64,000 nt of DNA from Gemmatimonadota bacterium (GCA_016704465.1 JADJAD010000007.1:124001-188000); one strand, 5' to 3'; shown: positions 45,204 to 54,966, counted from the first letter of the stretch. Program-made: numbers and translations. The notes: generated by a model from the sequence alone, not told the origin.

Positions 45204-45427
45204 GGAGGTCGAGTCGATGCGAGGGCTGCAAATGCAGCGGCGGTCGCGGGTCGGCCGCCGAGCCGGTACCGTAAGCATACCACACGGAGCCCCATGGTCG
45301 TATCGCTCGTTGGAGCGTGCCGTGGATCGCCCGGCCGGGGGAGGGAGGGAGGAACCGCCCTTCCCCTTTTCCGACGGGAAACCTACGTTGGCCTCCCGAT
45401 TTCACCTATGCCCACGAGCCTCTCAGC

Positions 45428-46126
45428 ATGCGAGTCTATTCCCCCGCGACCGCGGCCGGCACAGTGGTGCTGGCAGTGGCCACCTGCCTGATGCCCACCT
45501 CAGTCGACGCGCAGGGCGCCGGCGGCGGCGGATGGAAGTCGCTGTTCGATGGCACGTCGCTCGACGCGTGGCGCGGGTATCAGGGCGTCGCGCTGCCCGA
45601 CGGGTGGCGGATCGCAGACGGCGCGCTGACCAAGACTGCGGCCACGGGTGATATCGTTTCCAAGGAGCAGTTCGCCAACTTCGAGCTGGAGCTCGAATGG
45701 AAGCTCGCGACGAAGGGCAATGCGGGGATCTTCTACCGCGGGTCCGAGCGGGAGAAGAAGATCTACCTCACCGCCCCTGAGTATCAGCTGCTCGACGACG
45801 CTAACGCGCCTGACGGGGCGAGCCGCCTGACGTCGGCCGGGGCGGCCTACGCCATCTATCCCGCCCCGGCCGGTGTGGTGAAGGCGGCTGGTGAGTGGAA
45901 CCGGACGCGCATCGTCGCGAACGGGGCCCATGTGGAGCACTGGCTCAATGGCACCAAGCTGCTCGAGTACACGCTCTGGTCGCCGGATTGGGAAGCGAAG
46001 GTGAAGGCCAGCAAGTTCGGCAGCGTGCCGACCTACGGGCGGGAGAAGTCGGGGCACATCGGCATCCAGGGCGACCACGAGGGGGCGCTCTCCATTCGCA
46101 ACATGCGCATCAAGGTGCTCCCGTGA
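45428..46126 (+). CDS. Secreted DUF1080 / 3-keto-disaccharide hydrolase-like protein
   Basis: A 232-residue protein with a signal peptide (ending SVDAQ) from ATG 45428. The whole mature part is one DUF1080 jelly-roll: WKSLFDGTSLDAWRGY, then GDIVSKEQFANFELELEWKL, GNAGIFYRG, EYQLLDD and a final HIGIQGDHEGALSIRNMRIK. Members include 3-keto-disaccharide hydrolases acting on oxidised sugars. The next two genes, a symporter and an oxidoreductase, fit a sugar-processing cassette. Its TGA stop overlaps the GTG start of the symporter by four bases. Confidence 0.85.
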   Translation: MRVYSPATAAGTVVLAVATCLMPTSVDAQGAGGGGWKSLFDGTSLDAWRGYQGVALPDGWRIADGALTKTAATGDIVSKEQFANFELELEWKLATKGNAGIFYRGSEREKKIYLTAPEYQLLDDANAPDGASRLTSAGAAYAIYPAPAGVVKAAGEWNRTRIVANGAHVEHWLNGTKLLEYTLWSPDWEAKVKASKFGSVPTYGREKSGHIGIQGDHEGALSIRNMRIKVLP

Positions 46127-47367
46127 GTTCACGGACCTCGCTCTCGATCATGATGTTCCTCCAGTACTTCATCTGGGGGGCCTGGTTCGTCACCATGGGG
46201 ACGTACCTGGGACAGGGGCTCAACTTCGAGGACTCCCAGATCGGGCTGGCGTATGGTGCCACCGCGATCGCGGCGCTCGTCTCGCCGTTCTTCGTCGGGA
46301 TGGTCGCCGACCGCTTCTTTGCCTCGGAGCGCCTGCTGGCCGTGTTGCACCTGGTGGGAGCGGCGCTCATGTGGCTGCTCTCCACACAGTCGACCTTCGG
46401 CACGTTCTATCCGCTGCTCATCGCCTACGCGTTGTGCTACATGCCGACGCTGTCGCTGACCAACGCGATCTCGTTCCACCATGTGAAGGACCCGGCGCGT
46501 GACTTCCCGCTCATCCGCGTGCTCGGGACGATCGGCTGGATCGTGGCCGGCATCGTGATCGGCAAGGTGCTCAAGGCCGACGCCTTGGCGACCCCGATGC
46601 GCGTGGCCGCCGCCGCATCGGTCGTGCTCGGGCTCTTCTCGCTGATGCTTCCGCACACCCCGCCGCGGGCCGCGGGGTCGCCGTTCAGCGTGCGCGACGC
46701 CTTTGGCCTCGACGCGTTGCAGCTCCTCAAGGACCGCGACTTCCTGATCTTCACGTTAGGCTCGTTCCTGCTCTGCATCCCGCTGCAGTTCTATTACACC
46801 TTCGCCAACCCGTTCCTCAACGAGATCGGGGCACCGGAGCCGGCCTTCATCCAGACGTTCGGGCAGATGTCGGAGATCATCTTCATGCTCCTGCTCCCCT
46901 TCGCCCTCAAGCGCCTGGGCATCAAGGTGATCATGCTGGTGGGGATGCTCGCCTGGGCGCTGCGCTACCTGGCCTTCAGTCAGGGCGACGCCGGCAGCGG
47001 GATGTGGCTGATCTACGCCGGGATCATCCTGCACGGCATCTGCTACGACTTCTTCTTCGTGAGCGGCCAGATCTACACGGACGAGAAAGCCGGCCCGAAG
47101 ATCCGGGCGGCGGCCCAAGGCTTTATCAACTTCGTCACCAACGGCGTCGGCTACTTCATTGGCGCGTTCGTCTCGGGGACAGTGGTGAGCCGCTACTCCT
47201 CCCCCAACCCCTCATGCGCCGAAGGCGCAACCGACTGCCTGCGCGTCGTCCACGACTGGCCCACCATCTGGCTGATCCCCGCCGCCGGCGCCGCCGTAGT
47301 GTTCGTCATCTTCCTGATCCTCTTCCGCCCCCGCCTGAAGCCCCCCGCAACCCTCACCGCGCACTGA
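46123..47367 (+). CDS. MFS nucleoside/sugar proton symporter (NupG-like)
   Basis: A 414-residue protein with 12 predicted membrane helices. The GTG start at 46123 sits in a GTGA overlap with the DUF1080 stop, so translation is coupled. The opening SIMMFLQYFIWGAWFVTMGTYL is characteristic of the nucleoside:H+ symporter (Nuc_H_symport) branch of the MFS superfamily. It would import nucleosides or, given the neighbours, sugar derivatives. A 10-bp hairpin lies directly after its stop. Confidence 0.85.
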   Translation: MSSRTSLSIMMFLQYFIWGAWFVTMGTYLGQGLNFEDSQIGLAYGATAIAALVSPFFVGMVADRFFASERLLAVLHLVGAALMWLLSTQSTFGTFYPLLIAYALCYMPTLSLTNAISFHHVKDPARDFPLIRVLGTIGWIVAGIVIGKVLKADALATPMRVAAAASVVLGLFSLMLPHTPPRAAGSPFSVRDAFGLDALQLLKDRDFLIFTLGSFLLCIPLQFYYTFANPFLNEIGAPEPAFIQTFGQMSEIIFMLLLPFALKRLGIKVIMLVGMLAWALRYLAFSQGDAGSGMWLIYAGIILHGICYDFFFVSGQIYTDEKAGPKIRAAAQGFINFVTNGVGYFIGAFVSGTVVSRYSSPNPSCAEGATDCLRVVHDWPTIWLIPAAGAAVVFVIFLILFRPRLKPPATLTAH

Positions 47368-47368
47368 A

Positions 47369-47391
47369 GCGCCGCCGCCCCGCGGCGGCGC
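47369..47391 (+). terminator. Perfect hairpin after the symporter gene
   Basis: Arms GCGCCGCCGC and GCGGCGGCGC (10 bp) with a 3-base CCC loop begin one base after the stop. No T run follows; instead comes a C-rich repeat. It may partly separate the oxidoreductase gene from the upstream pair. Confidence 0.5.
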
Positions 47392-47394
47392 ACT

Positions 47395-47434
47395 CCCGTC
47401 TCCCGTCTCCCGTCCCCCGTCCCCCGTCCCTCGT
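47395..47434 (-). repeat. GTCCCCC-type tract directly before a MocA gene
   Basis: Reading the plus strand, CCCGTCT and CCCCCGTC units follow each other up to 3 bases before the ATG at 47438. The complement carries G runs able to form a G-quadruplex. The tract occupies the place of a ribosome site; no Shine-Dalgarno is seen. Confidence 0.7.
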
Positions 47435-47437
47435 CTC

Positions 47438-48769
47438 ATGTCCATTTCTCGCCGCGAGTCTATCCGACGCGCCGCTGCCGGACTGGCCGCCTTCACCATC
47501 GTCCCCCGCCACGTCCTCGGCCGCGGCTACCGCGCCCCGTCCGACACCCTGAACGTCGCCTGCATCGGCGTCGGCGGCATGGGCTTCAACGACGTGAAGG
47601 GAATCGCGGGCGAAAACATCTACGCCCTCTGCGACATCGACGTGCGCAACGCCGACCGCGCCTTCAAGGCGTGGCCGCAGGCCAAGCGCTACACGGACTA
47701 TCGCGAGATGCTGGCCAAGGAAGCCGCGAGCATCGATCTGGTCACGATCTCGACCCCCGATCACTCGCACGCTGCGGCGACGATGCTGGCCCTCCGGGCC
47801 GGCAAGCACGTCTACACGCAGAAGCCGCTGGCCCGCACGGTCGGCGAGGTGCGCGCCATCATGGCCGAGGCGGCGCGTCGCCCGAAGCAGGCCACCCAGA
47901 TGGGCAACCAGGGGCATGCCGGTGAAGGGATCCGCCAGATCCGCGAGATCGTCGAGTCAGGACACATCGGCACGGTGCAGCGTGTGGAGTTCTGGACCAA
48001 TCGCCCCATCTGGCCGCAGGGCATCTCGCGCCCCACCGACATGCACCACGTCCCGCAGGGCTTCGACTGGGATCTCTGGTTGGGGCCCGCGGCTGAGCGA
48101 CCCTTTCACCCCGGGTACGCACACTTCAACTGGCGCGGATGGTGGGACTTCGGCACGGGGGCCATGGGCGACATGGCCTGTCACCTCATGGACGCCGCCT
48201 ACTGGACGCTCGGGCTCAAGTATCCGAGCAAGGTCATCCCCGAATCGACCGCGCTCTTCCCCGAGACGGCGCCGAAGATGTCGCGCATCACCTTCGAGTT
48301 CCCCGCGCGCAACGGACGCCCCGCGGTCACCCTGACCTGGCGCGACGGCAGCCAGTATCCGCCCCGCCCCGAGGAGTTCGGCCTGGAGCGCAACTGGGTC
48401 CCGGATCCCGAGGGTGGTCAGCTCTGGGTCGGCGACCGTGGAACGTTGATCGCCGGCACATACGGCCAGGAGCCGCAGCTCTGCGATCCGGTCAAGCAAG
48501 CCGCGCTGGCCAAGGCGATGCCTGCGGTGAAGTACCCGCGCACCGAAGGGGTCTTCACGGAGTGGACGGCCGCAGTCCGCGCCGGCACGCAGCCCGGGTC
48601 GAGCTTCGCCGGCTACGCCGGGCCGCTCACGGAAATGATCGTGCTCGGCAACCTCGCCGTGCGGTCGGGTCGCACGATCGAACTCGATCCCGAGAGCGGC
48701 GTGCTGAAGACCGCGGGCATTCCCGAGGAGTGGATCCTGCCGAAATACCGGAGCGGCTGGACGCTGTAG
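47438..48769 (+). CDS. Gfo/Idh/MocA-family oxidoreductase, Tat-exported
   Basis: A 443-residue protein that begins MSISRRESIRRAAAGLAAF, a twin-arginine-type export signal. The Rossmann fold is DTLNVACIGVGGMGFNDVKG, and the family lysine is in YTQKPLARTVGE (EKP-like). The substrate domain includes WDLWLGPAAERPFHPGY. Such exported members in Planctomycetes-like genomes oxidise sugars or glycosides with tightly bound NAD(P). Together with the upstream DUF1080 hydrolase it suggests 3-keto-glycoside metabolism. The start follows a (CCCCGTC) tract instead of a ribosome site. Confidence 0.88.
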   Translation: MSISRRESIRRAAAGLAAFTIVPRHVLGRGYRAPSDTLNVACIGVGGMGFNDVKGIAGENIYALCDIDVRNADRAFKAWPQAKRYTDYREMLAKEAASIDLVTISTPDHSHAAATMLALRAGKHVYTQKPLARTVGEVRAIMAEAARRPKQATQMGNQGHAGEGIRQIREIVESGHIGTVQRVEFWTNRPIWPQGISRPTDMHHVPQGFDWDLWLGPAAERPFHPGYAHFNWRGWWDFGTGAMGDMACHLMDAAYWTLGLKYPSKVIPESTALFPETAPKMSRITFEFPARNGRPAVTLTWRDGSQYPPRPEEFGLERNWVPDPEGGQLWVGDRGTLIAGTYGQEPQLCDPVKQAALAKAMPAVKYPRTEGVFTEWTAAVRAGTQPGSSFAGYAGPLTEMIVLGNLAVRSGRTIELDPESGVLKTAGIPEEWILPKYRSGWTL

Positions 48770-48797
48770 CACACGTCCCGGCGCGGGCACGACGCAC

Positions 48798-49808
48798 TTA
48801 GTCCCGCTCCGGGTAGGCGAACGTCGCCAGCCAGACGCGCCACTGCCGGTCGATGTCGTCGGGGTCGGCGGTGAACGACGTCGCCCTGCCTAACGCCGCT
48901 TGCACATCGCCGCCCCGGAGGGCGGCCGCGACGAGGGTGCGCATGAACGCAGGCCCCTCGCGGGTGGCCATGAACTGCACCAGCGAGTATGTCGACGCCG
49001 CGTAGCGCGCCCGTCCATCCAGCTCCGGCAACCGGCCACGACGCTGCTCGCGGCGCGCGCCCAGCTCCGGGTCGTCGGAAATGACGGCGTCCTCGGCCGA
49101 CGTCGAACCGGCCGACCCGATGCGCGCAAACGGGGCCAGGCACGTGGCGCCGCAGCTCTCAGGAGCGAACAGCGCGGACACGCGGGGGAGCGAATCGCGC
49201 TGCCGCCCCAGCTGCACCATCCACAGTTCGTGCAGCGGGTGCACGGCAACGTTCTGCAGCAGCCCGGTGCGCAACCACGCCGGCACCACGTCGCGCTCCA
49301 TCCAGCCGGCGCCCGAACCATCGCCCGGCGCCAGGTCCCGCACGGCGCCGAACAACCACTCGCGTGCCGTCGCGAGCACCACGACCGTGGCCACCCGCAT
49401 GGGTTCGGGGAGACGGGCACGTCTCCCCTCGAGTGCGATCGCGAAACTGCTCGCCGGGCGCGTCCCGACGCGAATGGTCACTCGCACCTCCGCCGCGTCG
49501 CTCGTGAGGCGGATGTCCGCCTCGTCGGGGCGCGTGCCGAACAGCCGCTCGAAGGAGCGGGCCGCGGCATTCAGCTCCACCCGCGACTCCTCGAGCAGGT
49601 CGCGCCGATTGGACGCGATGATGAAGCCGGTGCCGCGCGTCGAATCCGGCTCCCGCAGCAGCTCGCCTTCGCGCAGGTTGGGCGCTCGGCCGATTGGTCC
49701 GCCGCCTATCGCCGTCGCCGGACCAGCGAGGCACGCTGCGCACAGGAGCGAGAGGAGCGGCAGGAGCGAGGTGGCGGCTCGGCGGACACGGTCGGGTCGC
49801 AGCAGCAC
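48798..49808 (-). CDS. Secreted protein, peptidase MA-like, active site not evident
   Basis: A 336-residue protein with an N-terminal hydrophobic signal (LLPLLSLLCAACLAGPATA). The pattern of ASNRRDLLEESRVELNAAARSFERLFG and the C-terminal YAASTYSLVQFMATREG...ALGRATSFTADPDDIDRQWRVWLATF resembles peptidase-MA-like (gluzincin) proteins. The expected HExxH is not present; HPLHELW is the closest, so it may be inactive or unrelated. It is the last gene of a minus-strand run from the amidohydrolase at 52.5 kb. Confidence 0.55.
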   Translation of the reverse strand: MLLRPDRVRRAATSLLPLLSLLCAACLAGPATAIGGGPIGRAPNLREGELLREPDSTRGTGFIIASNRRDLLEESRVELNAAARSFERLFGTRPDEADIRLTSDAAEVRVTIRVGTRPASSFAIALEGRRARLPEPMRVATVVVLATAREWLFGAVRDLAPGDGSGAGWMERDVVPAWLRTGLLQNVAVHPLHELWMVQLGRQRDSLPRVSALFAPESCGATCLAPFARIGSAGSTSAEDAVISDDPELGARREQRRGRLPELDGRARYAASTYSLVQFMATREGPAFMRTLVAAALRGGDVQAALGRATSFTADPDDIDRQWRVWLATFAYPERD

Positions 49809-49889
49809 GGCTCACTTGGTTGAGGAGGGGGCCGCGAGGGCACGGCAGGGGAAAGGTATGGCAGGTACCGAGTGCGCGAGGCGGCGATG

Positions 49890-51013
49890 CTAGCGTCGCG
49901 CGGCGGTCCCGAACACGTCGGCCAGCGGGCGACCCGCGCGCGGCGAGCGCGCGTTCCAGTCCTCGCCCAGCAGCGCGGCCACCGTGGCAGCGACCTGCGA
50001 CTGGGTCACCGGAGCGATGCCGTTGCGCTCGCCAAGTGCCGGAGTGTCGGGACCGATCACCGCCATCCAGATATGCTCGGCACCGGACACGTCCTGCCCA
50101 TGATCGCGCCAGCCCTCGGCACCGCTCCCACGCCCATGATCCGTCGTGATGATGAACGTCGTGCGGTCGCGATACTGGGGCATGGCCTGCATCGTGGTCC
50201 ACAGGTCGGCGATGAAGGCATCCACCTGGTGGGCAGAGCGCAGCACCATGTCGTACATCCCGGAGTGCGCCCACTCGTCGGTCTCGCCGTAGCCGACGAA
50301 CAGCAGGCGGGGGAATTGGCGCGCACGAATTCCTTGGCCGCGAGGTGCATCGGGGCGTCGAAGGCGTTGCCGTTCCAGAGCTGCACCGAGGTGCGATACA
50401 GCTCGTCGACGAACTGCATGCGCGGGGTCGGGGCCCGGACCGCGGCAAAGGGCGGGTCCCAGCCATCGAGCACCGGGATGCCGGCGCGGTCTCGATTGAG
50501 GATGTTCCGAAAGACGTCCCACGTGGCCAGGGCGCCGACCTTACCCTCGAAGCCTGGGCGCGTGGCGATCCACTCGAAGACCGTCTCGTTAGGGTTCGCG
50601 GGATACCCGTTGGAGTCGATGCGCGGGTCGAAGGCGCCGGTGAAGAGTTCGTTGTAGCCGGGATACGAGAAGCGCATCGTATTGGTCACGTGCGCATCGC
50701 TGCCGCGCTCGCGGTTGCCGATGAGCTGACCCTGCCGAGCCACCGTCCCCCACAGGAAGGGGAGGAGCGCCTCGCGGCGGGCCTCGGGCGTATCGCGCCA
50801 GAAGTCGCGGCGCAGGCTGGCCGTATCGCGCACCCCGCCCGGCTTGCTGCTGATGAGTGCGCGCTCGGCACCGGTGAAGACTTCCTGCCAGCGCAGTCCG
50901 TCGGTGACGATGAGGACGACGTTGCGGGTGCGCCCCTGCGCGTCGACGGCGGTGGACGCCGTCAACAGGGCCAGGGTGAGCGAAAGGGCGAGCGAAGCGA
51001 GGGCGCGCATCAT
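49890..51013 (-). pseudogene. Alkaline-phosphatase-superfamily protein, broken by a one-base frameshift
   Basis: The first part (from ATG 51013) has a signal peptide ending AVDAQG and RTRNVVLIVTDGLRWQEVFTG, a sulfatase/phosphodiesterase-type metal site. At 50309-50313 a run of five G (five C on the coding strand) breaks the frame after AAKEFVRANS; the second part continues in another frame as PRLLFVGYGETDEWAHSG, VDAFIADLWTTMQ and TTDHGRGSG and ends at 49890. One extra C would restore a single protein of about 374 residues. Either a sequencing or assembly error or a recent mutation. It sits between the amidohydrolase and the MA-like gene. Confidence 0.85.
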
Positions 51014-51034
51014 GCCATGTCTCGGGCGACGACG

Positions 51035-52534
51035 TCAGTAGAGTCCGACCTTTCCCTTCACCGAATTGACCAGCTTCTGCGGATCGTAGCCGACGCCCTG
51101 TTTGAAGACCAACTCGACGTTGCGCACGTCGGCGATGCGCGTGGATGGATCGCCACCGATCACCACGAGGTCGGCCTGCTTGCCGGGGGCGATGCTCCCG
51201 ACCAGCTGGTCGCGTCCGAGGTACGTGGCGCCATTGAGCGTCCCGATCCGGATGGCCTCCACAGGGGAGAATCCGGCCTCGACGAGCAGTTCGAGCGCGC
51301 GCTGGTTGGAGTAGCCGGCGATCACCCCACCGCCGCCGGTCGGATCGGTCCCGGCAACGAGCAGCCCGCCCGCCCGGGCGAAGGCGAGTTCCATCGCCAT
51401 CGCCTTGGGGAGGAGCGTGGTATAGATCGACTGCGCATTGCGGCTGACCGTCGCGTGCTGGCGCAGGTAGGCGTCGCGCAGCTCCGGGAGCAGGACATCG
51501 ACCCCCGGCGGGATCGGACGTCCCGGGGCAAAGGTCTCGAAGACGGTCAACGTGGACGTAACCGCGACGTTGCGCTGCACCAGCTCGGCCACGAGCGCGG
51601 TGAAGGCCGGGTTGGTCACCTCCATCGCGTTGACCGACTGCTGCCCCTTCCCCTGTCCCGGGCAGCTGTCCGGGGCCTTGTCGGCCACGAAGTCGGTGGC
51701 GGCGAGGAAGCCGTGCTCCAGGTTATCGATGCCTAACGCCGTCGCCTCGCGGTAGGTGACCGAGCAGAGGTGCCCGGTGACCTTGAGGCCGCGCGCGTGC
51801 GCCTGCTGGATCGCCGCCCCCAGCACGTCGCGCGACACCTGCATGTAGCCCTTGAACGACGTCGCCCCCTGGTCGGCCCAGAAGTCGACGAATCGCCGCG
51901 CCTCGGCGGCGGTGTTGAGCGCCTGCATCTGGCCGAAGGGATTGGGGCCGTTCACGTACGGCGCGGTGGCGTCGATCCACGGTCCCGCCTTGTCGCCGCG
52001 GTCGATGGCGCGCTTGATGTTCAGCTCCCCGTACCCGTTCATGTTGCCGCCGGTCCGCATCGACGTGACGCCTCCCGCCAGGTACAACCGCACGAACGAC
52101 TCGGTGAGGTTGCCGTACACGCCGGGGCCGACCGGGTAATAGAGGTGCTCGTGCACCATCACGAGCCCGGGGATCACCGTGCGCCCCGGCAGGTCGAGTA
52201 CCTGGGCGCCGGCAGGCACCGGAGTCGTGGCGGCGGGCCCCACGGCCGCGATACGTCCATCGCGCACGATTACGGTCTGGGCATCGCGGGCCGGCGAACC
52301 TGAGCCGTCGATCACGCGCACATTGGTGAGCGCGAGCAGCGCGGTGTCGCGGACGACGAACTGGCGCGCCTGCGGTGAGAGAACCGGACGCTGCGCCGAG
52401 AGCTGAGGGACGGCGACGAGCGCGGCCAGGGCGGCGAGGGCGAGGGCGACCTCGGCGCGGGAAAGCCGACGGCGGCGGCGCGACAGGCGGGCGAGGGACA
52501 CGTGAGCAGCACTCGGCGTGAGGGAAAGGCGCAT
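51035..52534 (-). CDS. Secreted imidazolonepropionase-like amidohydrolase
   Basis: A 499-residue protein from ATG 52534 with a long basic n-region and hydrophobic core (ALALAALAALVAVPQLSAQ). Metal-site motifs are HEHLYYP (HxH), SFKGYM with the bridging Lys, GHLCS, NLEHG and AGTDPTGG. The C-terminal IAPGKQADLVVIGGDP is typical of the imidazolonepropionase-related amidohydrolases. It probably cleaves a cyclic amide or peptide outside the cytoplasm. An in-frame extension to 52744 overlaps the terminator region and is unlikely. It starts a minus-strand run with the phosphatase and MA-like genes; gap to the next is 21 bp. Confidence 0.87.
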   Translation of the reverse strand: MRLSLTPSAAHVSLARLSRRRRRLSRAEVALALAALAALVAVPQLSAQRPVLSPQARQFVVRDTALLALTNVRVIDGSGSPARDAQTVIVRDGRIAAVGPAATTPVPAGAQVLDLPGRTVIPGLVMVHEHLYYPVGPGVYGNLTESFVRLYLAGGVTSMRTGGNMNGYGELNIKRAIDRGDKAGPWIDATAPYVNGPNPFGQMQALNTAAEARRFVDFWADQGATSFKGYMQVSRDVLGAAIQQAHARGLKVTGHLCSVTYREATALGIDNLEHGFLAATDFVADKAPDSCPGQGKGQQSVNAMEVTNPAFTALVAELVQRNVAVTSTLTVFETFAPGRPIPPGVDVLLPELRDAYLRQHATVSRNAQSIYTTLLPKAMAMELAFARAGGLLVAGTDPTGGGGVIAGYSNQRALELLVEAGFSPVEAIRIGTLNGATYLGRDQLVGSIAPGKQADLVVIGGDPSTRIADVRNVELVFKQGVGYDPQKLVNSVKGKVGLY

Positions 52535-52586
52535 GGCGACTCGACCAGTTCGCCCGGAAGGTGCCCCCCGCACCCCTTCGGGAGAA

Positions 52587-52625
52587 GAGGCGGGGCCGGC
52601 CACCTGCAGCGACCGGCCCCGCCTT
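52587..52625 (-). terminator. Strong GC-rich terminator of the Ig-repeat gene
   Basis: Arms AGGCGGGGCCGG and CCGGCCCCGCCT (12 bp, plus a flanking G-T) enclose a 13-base loop. It lies 29 bp beyond the stop of the gene ending at 52654 and is followed on the minus strand by CTTCTCCC. Likely an intrinsic terminator with a weak T tail. Confidence 0.65.
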
Positions 52626-52653
52626 CGCCCTCCGCACGCGGTTCTTGCGGCCG

Positions 52654-54966
52654 TTACGGCACCATCACCTTCACTTCCTTCAGTGCCGCCAGGAACGACA
52701 CGTCGTTCGACGGGAGGGGAGCCAGCGTCCCGAGTCCGATCCAACCGATTCCGCTCACCGTCACCTCGATCTCGCCGGCCGGAAGGGTCGAGGCGACCGG
52801 GAAGCCGGCCAGCGACGTCAGGTCCGGGATCGTCAGGTCGTACGCCGCGGCACTGCCCGTGGCGGCGAGATAGCGACCGGTGGCCAGCAGGGTAACCTGC
52901 GACTCGCCTCCCGACTGCTCGGCGGTCGCGCTGACCAGCGCGTCGTACTCGCTCGGCAAGGTCCCCTGGATCCGGAGGCGTCGATAGCTCGTCGTCCCCA
53001 CCGACGAGACGCTCGGGGTCGGGAGCCGCCTCCCGAGCGTCTGCGTGATGTCCTGCACGATGGTGGAGTAGCGGACGTGAAACCGCGCCTCGCTGGTGGC
53101 GCTCGCCGCGGGTACCGCCAGGACCGTGCTCGCATGGACGTCGCCTGGTTGCAGCCTCGCAGGCGGCAGGCCATACCAGGTGCGGAATGTTGCGGCGGAC
53201 GGCGCCGCCGCCCCTCCGAGATCGCCCACCTCGCCGTGCGACGTGAAGAAGCGGCCGAACGTGAGGAGCGCATCGCCGAGGGCGTTGGCAACCGTGAGCT
53301 GCGCGGTCGCCGGGGGATACGCGCTCACGCCATCGAAGTCCGCGATGAAGGGGAGCGTCGATCCATCGGCCGGGGTGAGCCCGCGCACGTCGAGGAGCAT
53401 GTTCGGGACGCCGGACTGCAGCGCCTGCCGCACGCCGACGAAGTCCACGACGCCGCTGCGCACACCGACGAGCTCCACCGGTGAGAGATCAAGGAGCCCG
53501 TCGAAGGTCGTCGTGCTCCCGCCGAGGGACAGCGTGGCGGACTGCGCGTTCCCGACCCCGGCGACCTGCAGCCAGACCGACTTGGTCGAGAGCGACTCGT
53601 CGCACGTCTCGAGGCCCTGCGTGGCCAGCTCCTCCGCGCTGGCGAACAGTACGGTGGTTTCGTACGTGGGCGCCGCCACCTGTGGCAGCAGCTGCGCGAG
53701 GGCGTCGGGGACGAGGCGCGTGGACGGCCAGCCGGTTGGCGCGGCGACGCCGCGCGCGGCGATCGCGCTCCCCGATTGCTGCACGTAGAACACGCCGCCG
53801 ACCGGCTGCGACACCGCGAAGCGATACCGGTACACCCCCGACGACAGCGTGCTCGTCACCACCTGCCAACTGCCGATGCCATCGCGGACAGCGAAGAACA
53901 CCGGATTCTCCGAGGCGCTGCAGAACTGGTATTCCACCTGCGTGACAGGAGGCGGAACGATTACCTGCACCACGAAGCTCCCGCTCGCCGGTTGGACGCC
54001 GGCCGCCTGCCCCGTGACGGTGATGGTGTGGTTGCCGAGTGCTGTGGTTGCTGCCGCGCTGTAGGTCAGGCGTGCCTGTGCGAGGGTTGTAGGGTTCTCG
54101 TCGAAGGCGATGGCGAGGCCGGCCGGCATGCCGGAGGCGCTGAGAGTGACGGGTGTCGTGACGTTGGTACGGGCAATGTTGACGAACGCTTCACCGGCAC
54201 CACCCTGCGTCACGCTCGTCCCGGAGGGCGTGAGCGTGAGGGCGAGCGTTCCTGCCGGGGCGAGGACGCGGACGGTCAGCACCGCCGCGCGGTCGTCGAT
54301 CCCTGGAGCCGTCGCCTTGATCGTCACCGGGTAGTCGCCAGCCGCAACACTGGCGGCGACGGCAACGGCAAGGGCTGCCGTCTCGCCGGTGACGCTCGCG
54401 GGCGTGAAGCTTCCGGACACGCCGACGGGAGGGGCATCGAGCGTGAGCGCCACGCCCCCCGTGAAATTCGTTCGCGTGAGGTTCACTGTGGCCGCGCCCG
54501 TCGCCCCCGCCTGCACAGTGAGCGTCGTTGGCGTGACGGCGATGGCGACGGCCGGCGCGGCGGTGACCGTGACGGCGACGCTCGCGCTCGCCGCCCCGAC
54601 GCCGCTCGCGGTCGCGCGCACCGTCGGCGTGTAGGTGCCCGGTGTCGCACTCGCGCTTGCCGCGAGCGTCACGGCTGCGCTGTTCGTCGTGCCGACGAGC
54701 GCGGCGGGCACGACGCTCGCGCTCAGCCCGGCGGGAAGCCCCTCGACGCTGACGGCCACCGTGCCGGTGAAATTCCCGCCACGCGTGAGGGTGAGGGTCA
54801 CGGTGGCATCGCCACCCTGCGGCACGACGAGTGATACTGGAGCGACGGCGATCTGGATGCTGGCGACGGGGCCGGTCGTTCCGCCGTCGTCATCTCCATG
54901 ACATGCCTGGAGCGCACCGACGACGAACAGGAGTGTGGCGCCGCCCCGGAAGAGTCTGGTCTGCAT
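52654..54966 (-). CDS. Large lipoprotein with repeated Ig-like domains, unknown function
   Basis: A 770-residue lipoprotein (lipobox ALQAC) starting at ATG 54966. Three tandem Ig-like domains of about 95 residues share the pattern QxGxxxxxTVxLTRTNFTG...VTLSxxGxPxGL and cover residues 35-320. The second half has DFVGVRQALQSG, IADFDGVSAYP and RFHVRYSTIVQDI. I recognise no catalytic motif. The Ig-like repeats suggest a surface adhesin or structural role. The C-terminal half may be a novel domain. Confidence 0.7.
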   Translation of the reverse strand: MQTRLFRGGATLLFVVGALQACHGDDDGGTTGPVASIQIAVAPVSLVVPQGGDATVTLTLTRGGNFTGTVAVSVEGLPAGLSASVVPAALVGTTNSAAVTLAASASATPGTYTPTVRATASGVGAASASVAVTVTAAPAVAIAVTPTTLTVQAGATGAATVNLTRTNFTGGVALTLDAPPVGVSGSFTPASVTGETAALAVAVAASVAAGDYPVTIKATAPGIDDRAAVLTVRVLAPAGTLALTLTPSGTSVTQGGAGEAFVNIARTNVTTPVTLSASGMPAGLAIAFDENPTTLAQARLTYSAAATTALGNHTITVTGQAAGVQPASGSFVVQVIVPPPVTQVEYQFCSASENPVFFAVRDGIGSWQVVTSTLSSGVYRYRFAVSQPVGGVFYVQQSGSAIAARGVAAPTGWPSTRLVPDALAQLLPQVAAPTYETTVLFASAEELATQGLETCDESLSTKSVWLQVAGVGNAQSATLSLGGSTTTFDGLLDLSPVELVGVRSGVVDFVGVRQALQSGVPNMLLDVRGLTPADGSTLPFIADFDGVSAYPPATAQLTVANALGDALLTFGRFFTSHGEVGDLGGAAAPSAATFRTWYGLPPARLQPGDVHASTVLAVPAASATSEARFHVRYSTIVQDITQTLGRRLPTPSVSSVGTTSYRRLRIQGTLPSEYDALVSATAEQSGGESQVTLLATGRYLAATGSAAAYDLTIPDLTSLAGFPVASTLPAGEIEVTVSGIGWIGLGTLAPLPSNDVSFLAALKEVKVMVP

